This document shows positions 45,901 through 56,958 of a stretch of 64,000 nucleotides of DNA, piece by piece. The notes below the pieces were generated by a model. It did not search any database, was not told the DNA's origin, and saw only the letters and a list, made by a program, of their open reading frames with translations. Source of the DNA: Siphonodentalium dalli (taxonomy: Eukaryota > Mollusca > Scaphopoda > Gadilida > Siphonodentaliidae). The DNA lies in the NCBI GenBank assembly GCA_032622095.1, contig CP136063.1, positions 71,773,980 through 71,837,979 of the forward strand. Direction: 5' to 3'. Positions within the stretch are counted from its first letter, which is position 1, and the number at the start of each line of letters is the position of its first letter. The position numbers and the translations under genes were made by a program.

Positions 45901-48900
45901 ACCAGTATGAGATCATTCTCTTCTTGATCTCGATAGATAGTGGCCATCGGCATAATTCGCCATATACCATATAACTTGGGTGCTGCTTTTCATATTCGTC
46001 AATGATTTAAAAAATGCAAGGTGTACCGTCTCAATATGGCGAATATTTTCAAATCCCCAAATTTCACAAACGTACAATGGAATAGGTTGGACTAAGTAGT
46101 CAAACAGTTTAAAAGACAAATCGATTGATAAATGAAGCTTCCGTACTTTCGACAGTAGCGCATACATCGCCTTTGTAGCTTTTGTCCTAGTTTGTTTGAC
46201 TGCTCGACAAAATCTACCGTTAAAGAACAAATCAATACCGAGGTAGGTCAATTCGTCAACGATATCGAGTTCGTTGCCACACAACTTGAACCTTGGGAGT
46301 ATTTGGAGATGTTTATTGCCAAATACCACGACCTTTGTCTTTTGTGTGTTGATGGAAAGCTCCCACAATTCACAATAGTCTGTGAATGCGTCAAGCGATC
46401 TCTGCATATCTGTAGTATTATCCGCCAATAGAGCGGTGTCAGCAGCATGCAATACACACCAGAGTTTGAGATAGCAACCAATCTGTTTAGAGACTTGATC
46501 ATTCAAATATTTGTGTCCATCAATACCGCAACTTTCTAAAAACTCTTCAAGATCATTCAAATACATAGAAAAGAGTAAAGGTGATAAGTTAGCTCATTGT
46601 TTAACACCAGTATTAGAGGGGAAATACTCAGATCTTAAATCACCTTTCAATACGCAAGAGTTCGTTGATTGATACATATTACGAATAACATTGAAGATCC
46701 TACCGTTTATGCCATTTCTTAACAGCTTGACCCAGAGTATCAAATGCTTTTTTGAAATCTATGAAGGCACAATAGAGTTTTCGCCCGTTCCGTAAATAAC
46801 TTTCTGTCAGACTGTTCAAAATAAAGATATTGCCTATGGTGGATCTACCTTTTCTAAAACCGGATTGATTATCTTTCAATATGTTGTTAACTTCTACATA
46901 ACTACTATGTCTATTGTTGATGATACCGGTGAATAACTTACCGATACAGCTCAATAAGGTTATACCCGAACAGAGTCTGGACATAGTCTATCGCCCTTAT
47001 TTTTCCATAAGGGCTTAATCATACCGGTTGTCCAAATATCAGGGAAAAATCCGGTGTCAAGAACCAAATTGAACAGCTTATTATAAAATGGTAGCAGTAT
47101 ATCGAGTGTGGCTTTAATGTAACAGTTATTCACTTTATCTGGACCCGCAGCCTTGTTCGATTTCAGGCCCCTAACAATAGTGGAAAGTTCGTGTGAGCTG
47201 TACATCCCAGTTCTTCCATACTACCAATCAAACAACTAAAATCTGTTTCCGCATCTGAATCATTCAAGGATTTAAAGTGTTCAAATAGGGTATTTAAACT
47301 GATCGGGTCATCAGTTTGATTAACATTATTCTTTGTGAATCGTTTGAATGTATTCCAAAATGCAGTCGTCGACTGCTTTTGAAGTTCCCGCAATTCTTTA
47401 TTGCATCGTGAAAGCATTTCGGACCGTTTTGTGTCCATCGTTTTTTTATACAGTTTACTCACCCGTCTCAGGTCAATTCTGTTGGCTTGCGACTTACATT
47501 TTTTGTACCATTTTTGAGCAGAATTGAACTGTTTTCGGGACTTTCGACATTCATAATCGAACCACTTTTGGTCTGGTGTTCCTATTGGTTTGGATAGTTT
47601 GTCGCGTTGACGATAATTTCCAAATGTTTCAATCGCCGATTCGGATAAAATACGAGAAGTCAGTTGGGCCAAATTATTTATACCAAGTTTTGACGGGTTC
47701 AATTCGACACAGTGCATCATGTAAATCATCTGGACGTTCGCTGACGTGCTGCAAATACTCTTCTGACTTCCCACTATCCCACGGTTTTATCCTAGGCCCC
47801 AAACAAGAGCTCGTGTTATCATTCGCCACGTCAACATTGTGGATAATACTCAGCGGTCGCAATGCCAACTGTATACTAACACCACAGTGTACGTCAGAAA
47901 AGAGGGGACATAACTCTAATACTTCAAAATCTTTAACATAGTCAAAAACAGATTTTGACCCAATAGCGTAGTCGACCAAGCTTGCATCGCGGCCATTAAG
48001 TATTTACTTATTTTCAAAATGACAAGTGTGGATTAGTTTATAACCGAATGAGTTAGCTTTACCTGCGTCCTCGGTAGCTCTTTCGGGAATGTCAAATGTG
48101 GCATTTATATCAGAGTCGAACATATACTCGCACAAGAAGGGGTTGGTGATTTCAGGATGGGAATCGGCTATTAACTCAACGCGATCATCTAAACGCGATG
48201 TGCGGGCATTACAATCACCAACTAGGAGTATACATGTATCTACACCAGGTTCACGCTTATTTAAAAGCTCCCCCTCTAGTTCTTCATTCCAGTTAATATT
48301 CACTTATACCTTGTGTTCTCCGGAGGAATGTAAACGACACCAATAAGAAGACATCCGAGTTAATGATCCCAGGGGCTAAAATGTCAACCCAAAGCATATT
48401 CTCCATAGCACAATCGATGCTTTTTACTTTAATATCAGATAACTTGTTTGTCGCTACAAGTAATCCTCCTGCCCGACTCTTACCTGAATTTGGTCTTTCT
48501 CTCTGTGACACAACGTCAAAGTTTGGTATATCAATTACCTCCCCTGTGAATAGTTTCGTTTCCAAAAGGCAAATAATATCAAATTCGTTCAATAATAAAA
48601 TGAACTCTGGGTAATGCAAACGCTTACGTAAACTACCAACATTGAGGGCTAATACCTTTACCTTCTCCGCATCGTCGCGTTCATTATTAACATCGCATCC
48701 GTCCTCACCATCACCAGCATCATCATAATCATCCTTGTCGTCGTCGTTGTCGTCGTCATCATCATCATCAGCTTCTTCATCACCATCCACACAGCTTCCG
48801 ACCGATTCGCATATGCACACTTTGTTTTAAAATGACTAGAGCAATCGACGTTTTGTACATTTATGTGTGCGATTGCTTTATTTTTGCCATTCTGGCATAA

Positions 48901-49062
48901 TTATTTACAAAACATACCCATTTTTCACTCGAAGCGGAACAAAATACAGCGCCGTCTCAAGAGATGGCCGCTACTGATATACTATATATGGACATACTTC
49001 CGATTTAGTGATACGGAAAATATGGAATGGTCTCATGTCATGTTTGTAGTTTAGACTCTTAA

Positions 49063-49556
49063 AGGTACGGCTGGCCTTGGCGGTGGGTATCCTGCGAAAA
49101 TATTTCCACCCGTCAAAAACCGCCACAAACAGAAAGAACAACACAATGTAGACAGACTTTGTCCGTATACAAATAAGAAATATCGCATAAACAGTATGTT
49201 ATTGTCATATCTTTGACCATTGTTATGTAAACAACAGCATAAAAAGTTACTTTTCTGGTGTTTGTTTATATTATGATGGTAAACATAAAGAGCGTTCTTT
49301 GTTGGTGAATTCCTGATATGGAACGATTAGAGAGCGTTTATGCCATTTGTGTGTGATTAGCCAGCAGCATTGTGCTGTCTTCTGTAACACAATCAGGCTC
49401 TTGCTTAGGTAAAATATAGTAAATCTTTATGATAACATGCTGTTTACGCGATGGTCATGGTATATATGAACGAAACTGTATGCGTTTTAATGTTTTTCTG
49501 TTTACGGTGATTGGAACAAATATGAATATTTTCGACAACTAAGGCCTCGCGTGCCT
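49063..49556. mobile_element. TTAA-bordered ~500-bp miniature element, copy 1
   Basis: Bordered by TTAA at 49059-49062 and 49557-49560. Ends are AGGTACGGCTGGCCTT and AAGGCCTCGCGTGCCT, an imperfect inverted pair. The interior repeats words such as CATAAACAGTATG, ATGGTAAACATAAAGAGCG and TTTGTGTGTGATTAGCCAG that are also present, inverted, in 55579-56071. No coding capacity. Its right border is 25 bp from the end of the S1 exon of the iGluR, just inside the intron. Confidence 0.8.
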
Positions 49557-49584
49557 TTAAATGTTCGATTTAAATTACTCTTAC

Positions 49585-49675
49585 CCCTCTCAAGACCATT
49601 CCGACCATGCCACTCCAAGAACCATCTTCGTTTGGTGACCCATATAGCCTATCAGGCGGCTCAACAACTGTGTAA
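49585..49675 (-). CDS. iGluR exon: S1 segment before the agonist-binding strand
   Basis: Acceptor TATTTCAG, then one base completing a codon, then 30 codons and donor GTAAGAG (from 49584) in phase 0, matching the next exon at 42210. The peptide YTVVEPPDRLYGSPNEDGSW followed by SGMVGMVLRG fits the S1 pattern of iGluRs (Y.......KYG....DG.W.GMV..L..G) that directly precedes the binding strand. The preceding exon must end with two bases of a split codon and should encode the EG(Y/F)..DLL helix of S1. No such exon was found on the minus strand up to 64000. The amino-terminal domain and start codon are therefore missing from this annotation. Confidence 0.9.
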
Positions 49676-50144
49676 CTGAAATACACAATATTGGATGAAT
49701 TATAGTTCGTTTGTTCTAATCATCCACAGAAGTTGCTGACAAGACACTAGAACAAACTAGATACATGTAATTGCAGCAACCATACTGCACGAAGGGACCT
49801 CTTATTTAAAGGAGTACTGTACGCCATTTTCAATAAATTCCTGGTGATAACAACGATCTAATATCGATAATATGTAGAAAACTAAGTAATTTGAGTCGAA
49901 GATGTATTATGTAAACGTTCAGGTTAATATATTATCTTAAAATCAAAGTTAGTAATTTGATATTAATTTAATTTATGGCTGGAGTCATAAATTAAATTAC
50001 GAATTTCCGTGTAGAAGGCGTGGTCAAAATAATTCACGGATAGTGGATTGGGCAAAGCGTGGCACAAATGATCGTGTAAAAATTATGTTGACAAGGGGCG
50101 TAAACTCAAGCCACTCACTGACCAGTGACTATACAATGACTTAA

Positions 50145-50653
50145 AGGCACGGGCGGCGTTCTTTGCAGAAATATTCATATTTGTTTAAATCGTCATCAAC
50201 AGAAGGTATATAGTTTTGTTCATATGCCAAACATAATCAGCGCGCAAATAGTATATTGTTGTCAAGACGTACGGTGGTGTACGTAAACAAGAGCCTGCTC
50301 GTGTTACAGAAGTATTGCTTCTGTTTACGTAACACAGTGCAATTCTATTGGTTAATCACACACAAATGATATAAACGCTCTTTATTATTTCCATATCAGG
50401 AAAACAGTAACAAATAACGCCCTTTATGTTTACCATATCCGGATCTAAACAAAAGCCAGGAAACGTAACGTTTTTTTGCTTTTGTTTACATAACAAAGGG
50501 GGAAAATTGACAATAACATACTGTTTATGCCATATTATGATTGGTATAAGAACAAGGTATGTCTGTCTATATTTTACTATTCTTTCTGTTTATGGCGGTT
50601 TTTGACGGAGGTGCATATTTAACAGCATATCACCGCCAACGCCGCCCGCATCT
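50145..50653. mobile_element. TTAA-bordered ~500-bp miniature element, copy 2
   Basis: Bordered by TTAA at 50141-50144 and 50654-50657, ends AGGCACGGGCGGC and GCCGCCCGCATCT. It shares interior words with the copies at 49063 and 55579 (AATCACACACAAATGATATAAACGCTC; GACAATAACATACTGTTTATGC). Confidence 0.8.
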
Positions 50654-50657
50654 TTAA

Positions 50658-51234
50658 TGAGTATGCATATATATAATATAACATTTATTTGATACAATTC
50701 CTTGAAAACTGTCCAAAAATTACTCGAAAACGACAATTGGTATTTTCGCATTCCGGCTAATCTGCCATCCGTAACATAACTTTGTACTCAACATACTTTC
50801 AAATAATGGAAATCCGGTTACCGTATTCTACAACTCAGACTACTACAGAAACCATTAACAACATTTGGGTACAGTATCTTATTTAACAAAAAAGATAGCT
50901 ACAGTTAGATTGCTGTACGAAATGGAAATAGAAATGGGCCAAATTTGATTTTGAATTTACTTTCCAATGCCGCCTACGCACTGCATTGTCTAGCTTAGGA
51001 ATCCCGACTAGGGCTTATCTGCCAGATTATTGCAAAAGTGGTTGAATAATATTGATGTTGTATTATGATGTTTTGATCCCTCGCACGATAATAAATAGTC
51101 TGCAAATTTTTTTTAAATGATCAGAAAATTCCTTCAGCAATTCATGATCTACAGACGATCTACATACTTGCTATAACGGAGCCGTTGGACACGCATCACA
51201 GCATACAGCCTACCATACATATATATATATTTAT
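50658..51234. other. gene-free stretch
   Basis: AT-rich sequence with no exon of the upstream S1 helix and no recognised repeat. Confidence 0.35.
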
Positions 51235-51350
51235 ACCATAATTGCCTGTTCTATTGTGTGTATAACACCTATTTTGTAAATTTCATCGTTACACCCTACT
51301 GTGGGTATACAGCTTCCTACTGTGGGTATAAATTTCTACTATGGGTGTAA
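51235..51350. repeat. CCCACAGTAGGAAGCTG repeat, copy 2 (inverted)
   Basis: Inverted counterpart of 14660-14795, including GTGTATAACACCTATTTTGTAAATTTCAT and three CTACT(G/A)TGGGT words. Confidence 0.75.
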
Positions 51351-51756
51351 ATTTTCGAACGTAATTTCATGTGTTAAACGTGTATACCAATAGTAGAACT
51401 ACATCGTAGTTAGCAAAATAGTTCCTATATATGTGACATTCATTTTAAATTGGAAGTTGTCATGATATCAATTAGATATGAGGAAAATTGCATGAATTCC
51501 AATTAAATGTAGCTTGCTAGTGCTATATTAACTAGGAAACATATGAATGATAATTCCAAGTGACTGATCGCTCAGAAATAGGATGACGTCATGACGTTAA
51601 TGTAGGCATCACTACGCGTGACGCACATTCCTTATAGCGTCCTGTGTGTGTCTCTGTGTGAGGATACACATTCAAAGTAAACAGCGGGGTAGTTGAATTC
51701 GCGAAAAAATTACAAAAATAATAATTATGGCATAAATAAAATACACGCATAGTACC

Positions 51757-51863
51757 CGAGAGTACAAAATTGTCACCACTCGTGGTATTGTGGTTTTAAC
51801 CACTCGCCAAAAGGCTCGTGGTTAAAACCACAATTACACTCGTGGTGAAAATATGGTATTCTC
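51757..51863. repeat. foldback element
   Basis: CCGAGAGTACAAAATTGTCACCACTCGTGGTATTGTGGTTTTAACCAC-type arm (51757-51805) pairs with 51815-51863 around the centre CCAAAAGG. ACCACGAGTG words repeat inside each arm. Confidence 0.85.
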
Positions 51864-51930
51864 GGCTACTATAGGTGTATTCTATATATATATATATCGA
51901 CTATTTGTTGCGAAATAGGCACCATGTGTT

Positions 51931-52401
51931 TTAAAGGTACCACTCAATACATCTTGATTCGCATTTAGCCGGTGAGACACTGTCGCGAAAGAAGAACATG
52001 CCATCCGAAGTTACATCAATATGCAGAAGACAAATTTGCATCCAGATTGCAATAGCGAGGCATATAAACCTAACTTGAAATGGAATCCGATCAATTCCGG
52101 ATTGATATTTCCCTACGGTAGCAATACACGATGTATCAGCAATTTTGGCCAACCTGGGAGGGGTATTGTACTTCAAATCTATGCTGAGCCAATATCTTTG
52201 TATAAGTCCCATCAAACAGGTTTTAGTTTCTACAGAAATCGTAGATGTTATCACATGTCTGTACTTTAGCTTCTTTGTGAAACTTGTCATTGAGTTATGC
52301 CCCTTGGTTTGCACACACAAGACGCTCAATTTTACCCATGTTTTGACACAAATTGACCATTTCAACCCCAAAACAGACCAGTAAATAAGCTTCTTCCACA
52401 T
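51931..52401 (-). other. 156-codon open frame, unassigned
   Basis: The longest non-repetitive, non-LINE open frame in the right half. The product (MWKKLIYWSVLGLKWSICVK onward) contains no domain I recognise, does not match iGluR S1 and has an unusual hydrophobic/Cys pattern. Overlapping plus-strand frames of 82 and 79 codons are equally open. It could be a chance frame in a dispersed repeat; I do not call it a gene. Confidence 0.2.
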
Positions 52402-53319
52402 GATAGAGCTATGTTAGAGCTCAGAAATATTTAAAATAGAAAAAAGTTATCGTATCAATTTGAAAAAAAATGTCTTGCAAGCGCAGGTGACATAATTCAG
52501 GGGAGAGAAATCGGGCTATTTTCATGTAACCAAATAACACAGAGTTGGCCTTCACTGAATACGAAAATCCCGTTGCGTGTCCAAAGTTTTCACTTTTTTT
52601 TGTGAACTTTCCCAGATTTGTAAAACAATTAAACCTTTAAACCAGTAATGACACATTCAACACAGGCTACACTGATTGTTATGCCCCCATATACTTATAG
52701 TTATTTTTCAGAACCCTACAATCCGATAAATCGTGTACTGCTACCTGAAGCCGAACTATCTAATTGCCCAAGCCCCTGGTGGACTTTCGTGCTAATCACT
52801 ATTCTACATGCATATAATGAGAAAGGGACTCCAAACATCATATCAACAATAAGACTATCCTCGAAGAAAAAATAGTGCGAATTGGACTATATTAAATAAA
52901 TCTACTTTGTGGATCGATCTCACTTTCCAATTGTTCGCAGCTGTCCATAAATATATATTATAATCTCATTGCGATTTGGCGATTAACATATGCATTACAT
53001 TTAGTGAACATTACCAGTCGTGTGTTAACTTAAATCGAGAACAACGTGAACTAAACATAAACATATGATATAAAACTATTTTCCCTTACCCCATACCAAT
53101 CTTGAACATTCCATATTGTATTTGTGTGTATTGTCAGAATTTTTATTTTGTGTTCAAGATTTATGCATTTATATTTTTCTTCTATGCACCACCATCTTTT
53201 TCCTGGGGAGAGGAGCTCCACCTATGTTGCTATAACTTGTGCTATGCTATGCTATGCTTTAATTGTCAAAGCTGCAAATTAATGCAGAACATGGATATAT
53301 ACATATATACAATGGGGTC
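52402..53319. other. gene-free stretch
   Basis: The plus-strand frame 52648-52875 (75 codons, PYTYSYFSEPYNPINRVLLP inside) has no recognised domain or splice borders. Nothing else supported. Confidence 0.3.
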
Positions 53320-53460
53320 ACTGACATCATCGTCATCATCATCATCGATGTCACCATCGTCATCATCGTCCTCGACATTGTCATCATCATCAGTTTCATC
53401 ATCATCATCATCATCCTCATCATCCTCATCATCATTGTCCTTCATCATCACCATCGTCAT

Positions 53461-53491
<31 letters not shown>

Positions 53492-53610
53492 GTCATCACC
53501 GTCGTCATCATCATCGTCATCGTCATCATTATCATCGTCGCTGATCATCTTCATATTGGCATCTTAGTTATTGTCGTCCTGGCAACGTTTATAACGTCAT
53601 CATCAATATC
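53320..53610. repeat. TCA/TCG trinucleotide microsatellite
   Basis: About 290 bp of imperfect (TCATCATCG)n. It creates poly-Ser, poly-Ile/Val/His and poly-Asp/Met open frames on both strands, none of which is a gene. It lies just beyond the 3' end of the LINE fragment at 53699-54466 on the minus strand. Confidence 0.95.
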
Positions 53611-53698
53611 GTCGTGATTTGTTTTCTCATTTTGTAGATTAGGTACATAAGACACTACACATGCATAATGACAGCATATGTACATATGATTAATCGAA

Positions 53699-54466
53699 TC
53701 ATGTTTTGTCATCTCTTGTTTTTTCGTGAATCTTCATACACGCCTTGACAAATATCGCTAAACTTTTCTGAATTGCTGGGTTTTGGCTACCAAGTAGAAT
53801 ATAAAATCGTGCTCTAGATGGCTCTTGCCGAAAGGTAGCCGGAATATATTTTATTCTTAAATCCAGGTATTTTGGACAAATCATCACAACGTGGTACTCA
53901 TCTTCTATGTGGGTCATGCATTTTTGACAGGCTCGGGATTTTTCTTTATTTTTACACCACCTTCCAGACTCAGAACGCAGTTTGTGATTACATGTTCTTA
54001 GTCGTAATAGTTCTTGGGCTAAGTCACGCGGTAGGTTTTGCAAATATGATTCATATTTCATTGTCCGTTTAAAGTTCATGTATAATTTACCACGAGAGGA
54101 GTTGTACATGTCCCACCACCAGGTCTGAATAAAATGATCTTTGAGTGTGCTTTCGATGGCCATTATTTCTTCGGATGAAATTTTCTGACATGTCCATATG
54201 TAACTCATGCCGACGGAATCCAGTATGCCTTTAACTGATTGAATCCACGTTTTCACCTTGTTCGTCCTACCCAGCTCCCCCAAGTTGACGAAAAGTAAAT
54301 AAAGTTCCCGCGCTAGAGGAGAACACTTGCCATTTAATATGCGGTTCCAATATTGAATAATTCTCATCTTACATCTGATACTGATTGGATATCTGCCAAT
54401 TTCTCCATACACCATGAATGTGGGCGTGCTGATTTTCAGTTTAAGAATATGTTTATAAAATCTCAA
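53699..54466 (-). mobile_element. 5'-truncated LINE, C-terminal domain only
   Basis: A clean 255-codon frame homologous to the C-terminal part of the LINE at 43947-48823: RFYKHILKLKISTPTFMVYG matches its FFKSLTNMKSSTQ region, and RTCNHKLRSESGRWCKNKEK, CQKCMTHIEDEYHVVMICPK and LRIKYIP match RTSNHKLGIETGRWRKRKSK, CSPCNALICDEFHFIFMCPQ and LRDKYIP. The Cys-x2-Cys...His...Cys motif is complete. The frame is intact over its whole length but lacks EN and RT, so it cannot move alone. The start codon is arbitrary because the copy is truncated. Confidence 0.85.
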
Positions 54467-54854
54467 AATTACTTTGTCTATTTCTGATGTGTTTTCTCCA
54501 ATCCCATTCGTTCATCTTACAATATTCTGTTATACACAAATTTGTTTGAAATATATATATGGGTTACTCAATAAAATATTAAACACAATAAGACCATCAT
54601 GGCATCACGTTCAACAAGCTGGCCACTATAGTCTAACCGTGTATAAACAAAACCAAGGTTGTTTATCTGCATACCATAACATAATTTAAAATCCCGCCTC
54701 CAAAGATGTTACTGACTGACGCATGGACTCACAAACCATTTTCAGCACCCCACCAAACTTCGTGTCCGGGGGATAATAAGGTAACATTTACATTCAACGG
54801 AAACTAATTGTTAGTATATTTGTATCGATGTGACCAATGTATTAACCATTTGGT

Positions 54855-54945
54855 GAAGGGAGCTGCGCTGGTGCACCATTAAAGGTCCTGTGAAAGTGCA
54901 TTTTCTTATATAAGCGAGTCTCCCACAGGGAGTCTTGCACACACT
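54855..54945. repeat. truncated relative of the 58791-59044 element
   Basis: GAAGGGAGCTGCGCTGGTGCACCATTAAAGGTC, then GTGCATTTTCTTATATAAGCGAGTCTC, matches the left half of the element at 58791. The rest is missing. Confidence 0.75.
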
Positions 54946-55480
54946 GCCAAAAATATTTTCTCAATTCAGGAAAAAAAAATCTTGAAATGAGATATTATCT
55001 TGGGAGAATAGCTAGAAAAATAAGAAAAAACATATTTTCTAGGTCAAGAAATGAAAGGGTGGGAAAATTTCTTGTCTGAGAAAATTTCTTTAAGAAAACA
55101 CAGTAATCTTAGTAAGAAAATCCTAGTAAACAAATCTTAGTATAGATTTTTTTTCTTAATGTAGGAAAGATTGTTTTTCTCACATAAGTTTATTTTTCTT
55201 GAAATAAGATAAGTTTAAGATACTGCGATTATCTTGGGAGAATAGCTAGAAATTTAAGAAAGCTATACAATTAATCTAGAACAAGAAATTATATTTTCTA
55301 TAGTTAGAAATATCGTCAAGATATTTTTTCTTAAGTGAGCCAATTTTTTCTAGAATGAGATTTTCTCAAGCAGGAAAATAAATCTAAGTAAGGAAAACAA
55401 GTTTTCTTAACTAGGAATATTTTTCCCAATTAGGAAAGATATATTAGAAAACAATTCTTAATTAAGAAAAACATTTAATT
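54946..55480. repeat. strand-asymmetric AAGAAAAT/TTTTCTTA low-complexity block
   Basis: Over 500 bp dominated by AAGAAA, TTTTCTTA and CTAG(A/T)A words with very few other combinations. The word TTATCTTGGGAGAATAGCTAGAAA occurs twice (about 54997 and 55230), so it grew in part by tandem duplication. No ORF of note. Confidence 0.7.
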
Positions 55481-55578
55481 TTAAATTAATATATAATTTC
55501 AATTGTGTTTTAAAATATACAATTGACATTTATTCTGAATATAAAAACTTCTATAATAGAGACAATAAGGGGGCTTAA

Positions 55579-56071
55579 AGGCACGGGAGGCCTTAGTTGT
55601 CGAAAATATTCACATTTGTTTCAATCACCGTAAACAGAAAAACATTAAAACGCATACAGTTTTGTTCATATATACCATGACCATCGCGTAAACAGCATGC
55701 TATCATAAAGACCTACTATATTTTACCTAAGCAGGAGCCTGATTGTGTTACAGAAGGCAGCACAGTGTTACTGGCTAATCACACACAAATGATATAAATG
55801 CTCTTTATTCGTTCCATATCAAAATTCAGCAACAATGAACGCTCTTTATGTTTACCATCATAATATAAACAAACATCAGGAAAGTACCTTTTTATGCTTT
55901 TGTTTACATAAGAATGGTCAAACATATGACAATAACATACTGTTTATGCGATATTTCTTATTTGTATACGGACAAAGTCTGTCTGCATTTTAATATTCTT
56001 TCTGTTTGTGGCGGTTTTTGACCGGTGGAAATATTTTCACAGCATACCCACCGCCAAGGCCTCCCGTACCT
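55579..56071. mobile_element. TTAA-bordered ~500-bp miniature element, copy 3 (inverted)
   Basis: Bordered by TTAA at 55575-55578 and 56072-56075, ends AGGCACGGGAGGCCTT and AAGGCCTCCCGTACCT. It is the reverse orientation of the copy at 49063. Confidence 0.8.
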
Positions 56072-56075
56072 TTAA

Positions 56076-56746
56076 ACTTTAAATATACAATCAACAATTT
56101 CTCGTTACAGTTATGGGTTTCTAAAATTGCAAGTGGCCAAACAAGATACTGTGTACATTCGCGAAATGAAACTATACAAAGTACCTGTATCTTGTTCTGC
56201 CTCTTAAAATTGTATAAACCTATATACGCAACAAAAAATATATTGATTGCTAATAATTACATCCCGACACATGATTTTCAATATATTTATAGAAAGAGTT
56301 ACCTCAAATCTGTCGGTTGAAACAAAAATATATAACAATTTCTGTTATTTGAGTATCCAGTTCAAACGATAGGAAAAAAAATCATCACACATGACAAAAC
56401 AAGCACTGTATGTGCCTTAATAAACATCGTAACCCTGTATTTTTAAATGCACATATTCTAGGACGGGTGATGTGTAATAAACATAGAAAGACACTTGTAT
56501 TAATGGATTTGTTGATACGGCACTTGTGCCATTGAGGAAAGATAGAACTCTAGGGTGTGCTGTTCATTCCGTCATTGTGCGCTAGCACTCGTGTCATATC
56601 AACAAACCCATAAACAAAATTGTGTAATTCTGAGTATATACAGCATGGTTTCAATAGCTGTTTCATGAATCATGCAGATTGCAGGTTTACTGTTCAGGTA
56701 CTAGCCCAAGTCTTTTCGGTATGCAACAGCTTGAGATATCGAATAC
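56076..56746. other. gene-free stretch
   Basis: AT-rich; nothing recognised apart from an inverted word pair near 56510-56590 (GATACGGCACTTGTGCC / CACTCGTGTCATATC). Confidence 0.4.
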
Positions 56747-56958
56747 AGTAATGCCCCGAGTATAATCGACTCCTTAAACACAGTAGAATTATGGGTAACT
56801 TTTCAGGATTTAGTCGGATATATGGCTTGTTGCCATTCATCGGAAAGCTCTCTGAGAGCTTTCCGATGAATGGCAACAAGCCATATTTCCGACTAAATCC
56901 GGAAAAGTTACCCATAATTCTGCTGTGGTTAAGGAGTTGATTACTTAGAGCATTACTG
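56747..56958. repeat. long palindromic foldback element, copy 1
   Basis: Arms of about 100 bp run from CAGTAATGCCC to GAGCATTACTG, pairing through CGACTCCTTAA, ACCCATAATTCTG, GGATTTAGTCGG, ATGGCTTGTTGCCATTCATCG and GAAAGCTCTC at the centre (about 56851). The same family is at 63146-63319. Confidence 0.9.

Larger units (their letters stand above)
43947..48823 (-). mobile_element. near-complete but inactivated EN-RT LINE
   Basis: Read on the minus strand from about 48823: an acidic stretch (Asp-rich, 48780-48690), then an APE-type endonuclease (VLALNVGSL, CLLETKL, LLVGDCNAR, DYAIGSKS, then LFSDVHCGVS), a basic linker (47774-47220), reverse transcriptase (LKSNKAAGPDKVN; SGFRKGRSTIGN; AFIDFKKAFD; LHAADTALLAD; SINTQKTKVVVFGN; ELTYLGID), and a C-terminal domain with Cys-rich motif (CSPCNALICDEFHFIFMCP) at 44839-44291. 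The 3' end has AATAAA (43967-43962) and a (TTCA)n tail (43960-43947). It is dead: several frameshifts and stops, the catalytic YADD box reads HAAD, and about 1 kb of foreign DNA separates the RT from the C-terminus. No ORF1 was seen. It lies in an iGluR intron in the same orientation. Confidence 0.85.

Noticed and set aside
51931-52401. Upstream iGluR S1 exon
   Set aside because: Tested as a candidate because of position and strand. It contains no EG(Y/F)..DLL helix or other S1 motif and ends without a suitable phase-2 donor.
53102-53617. 171-codon plus-strand frame with poly-Ser and poly-Ile/Val, and the opposite Asp/Met frame
   Set aside because: Produced by the TCA/TCG microsatellite; no conserved start, splice sites or domain.
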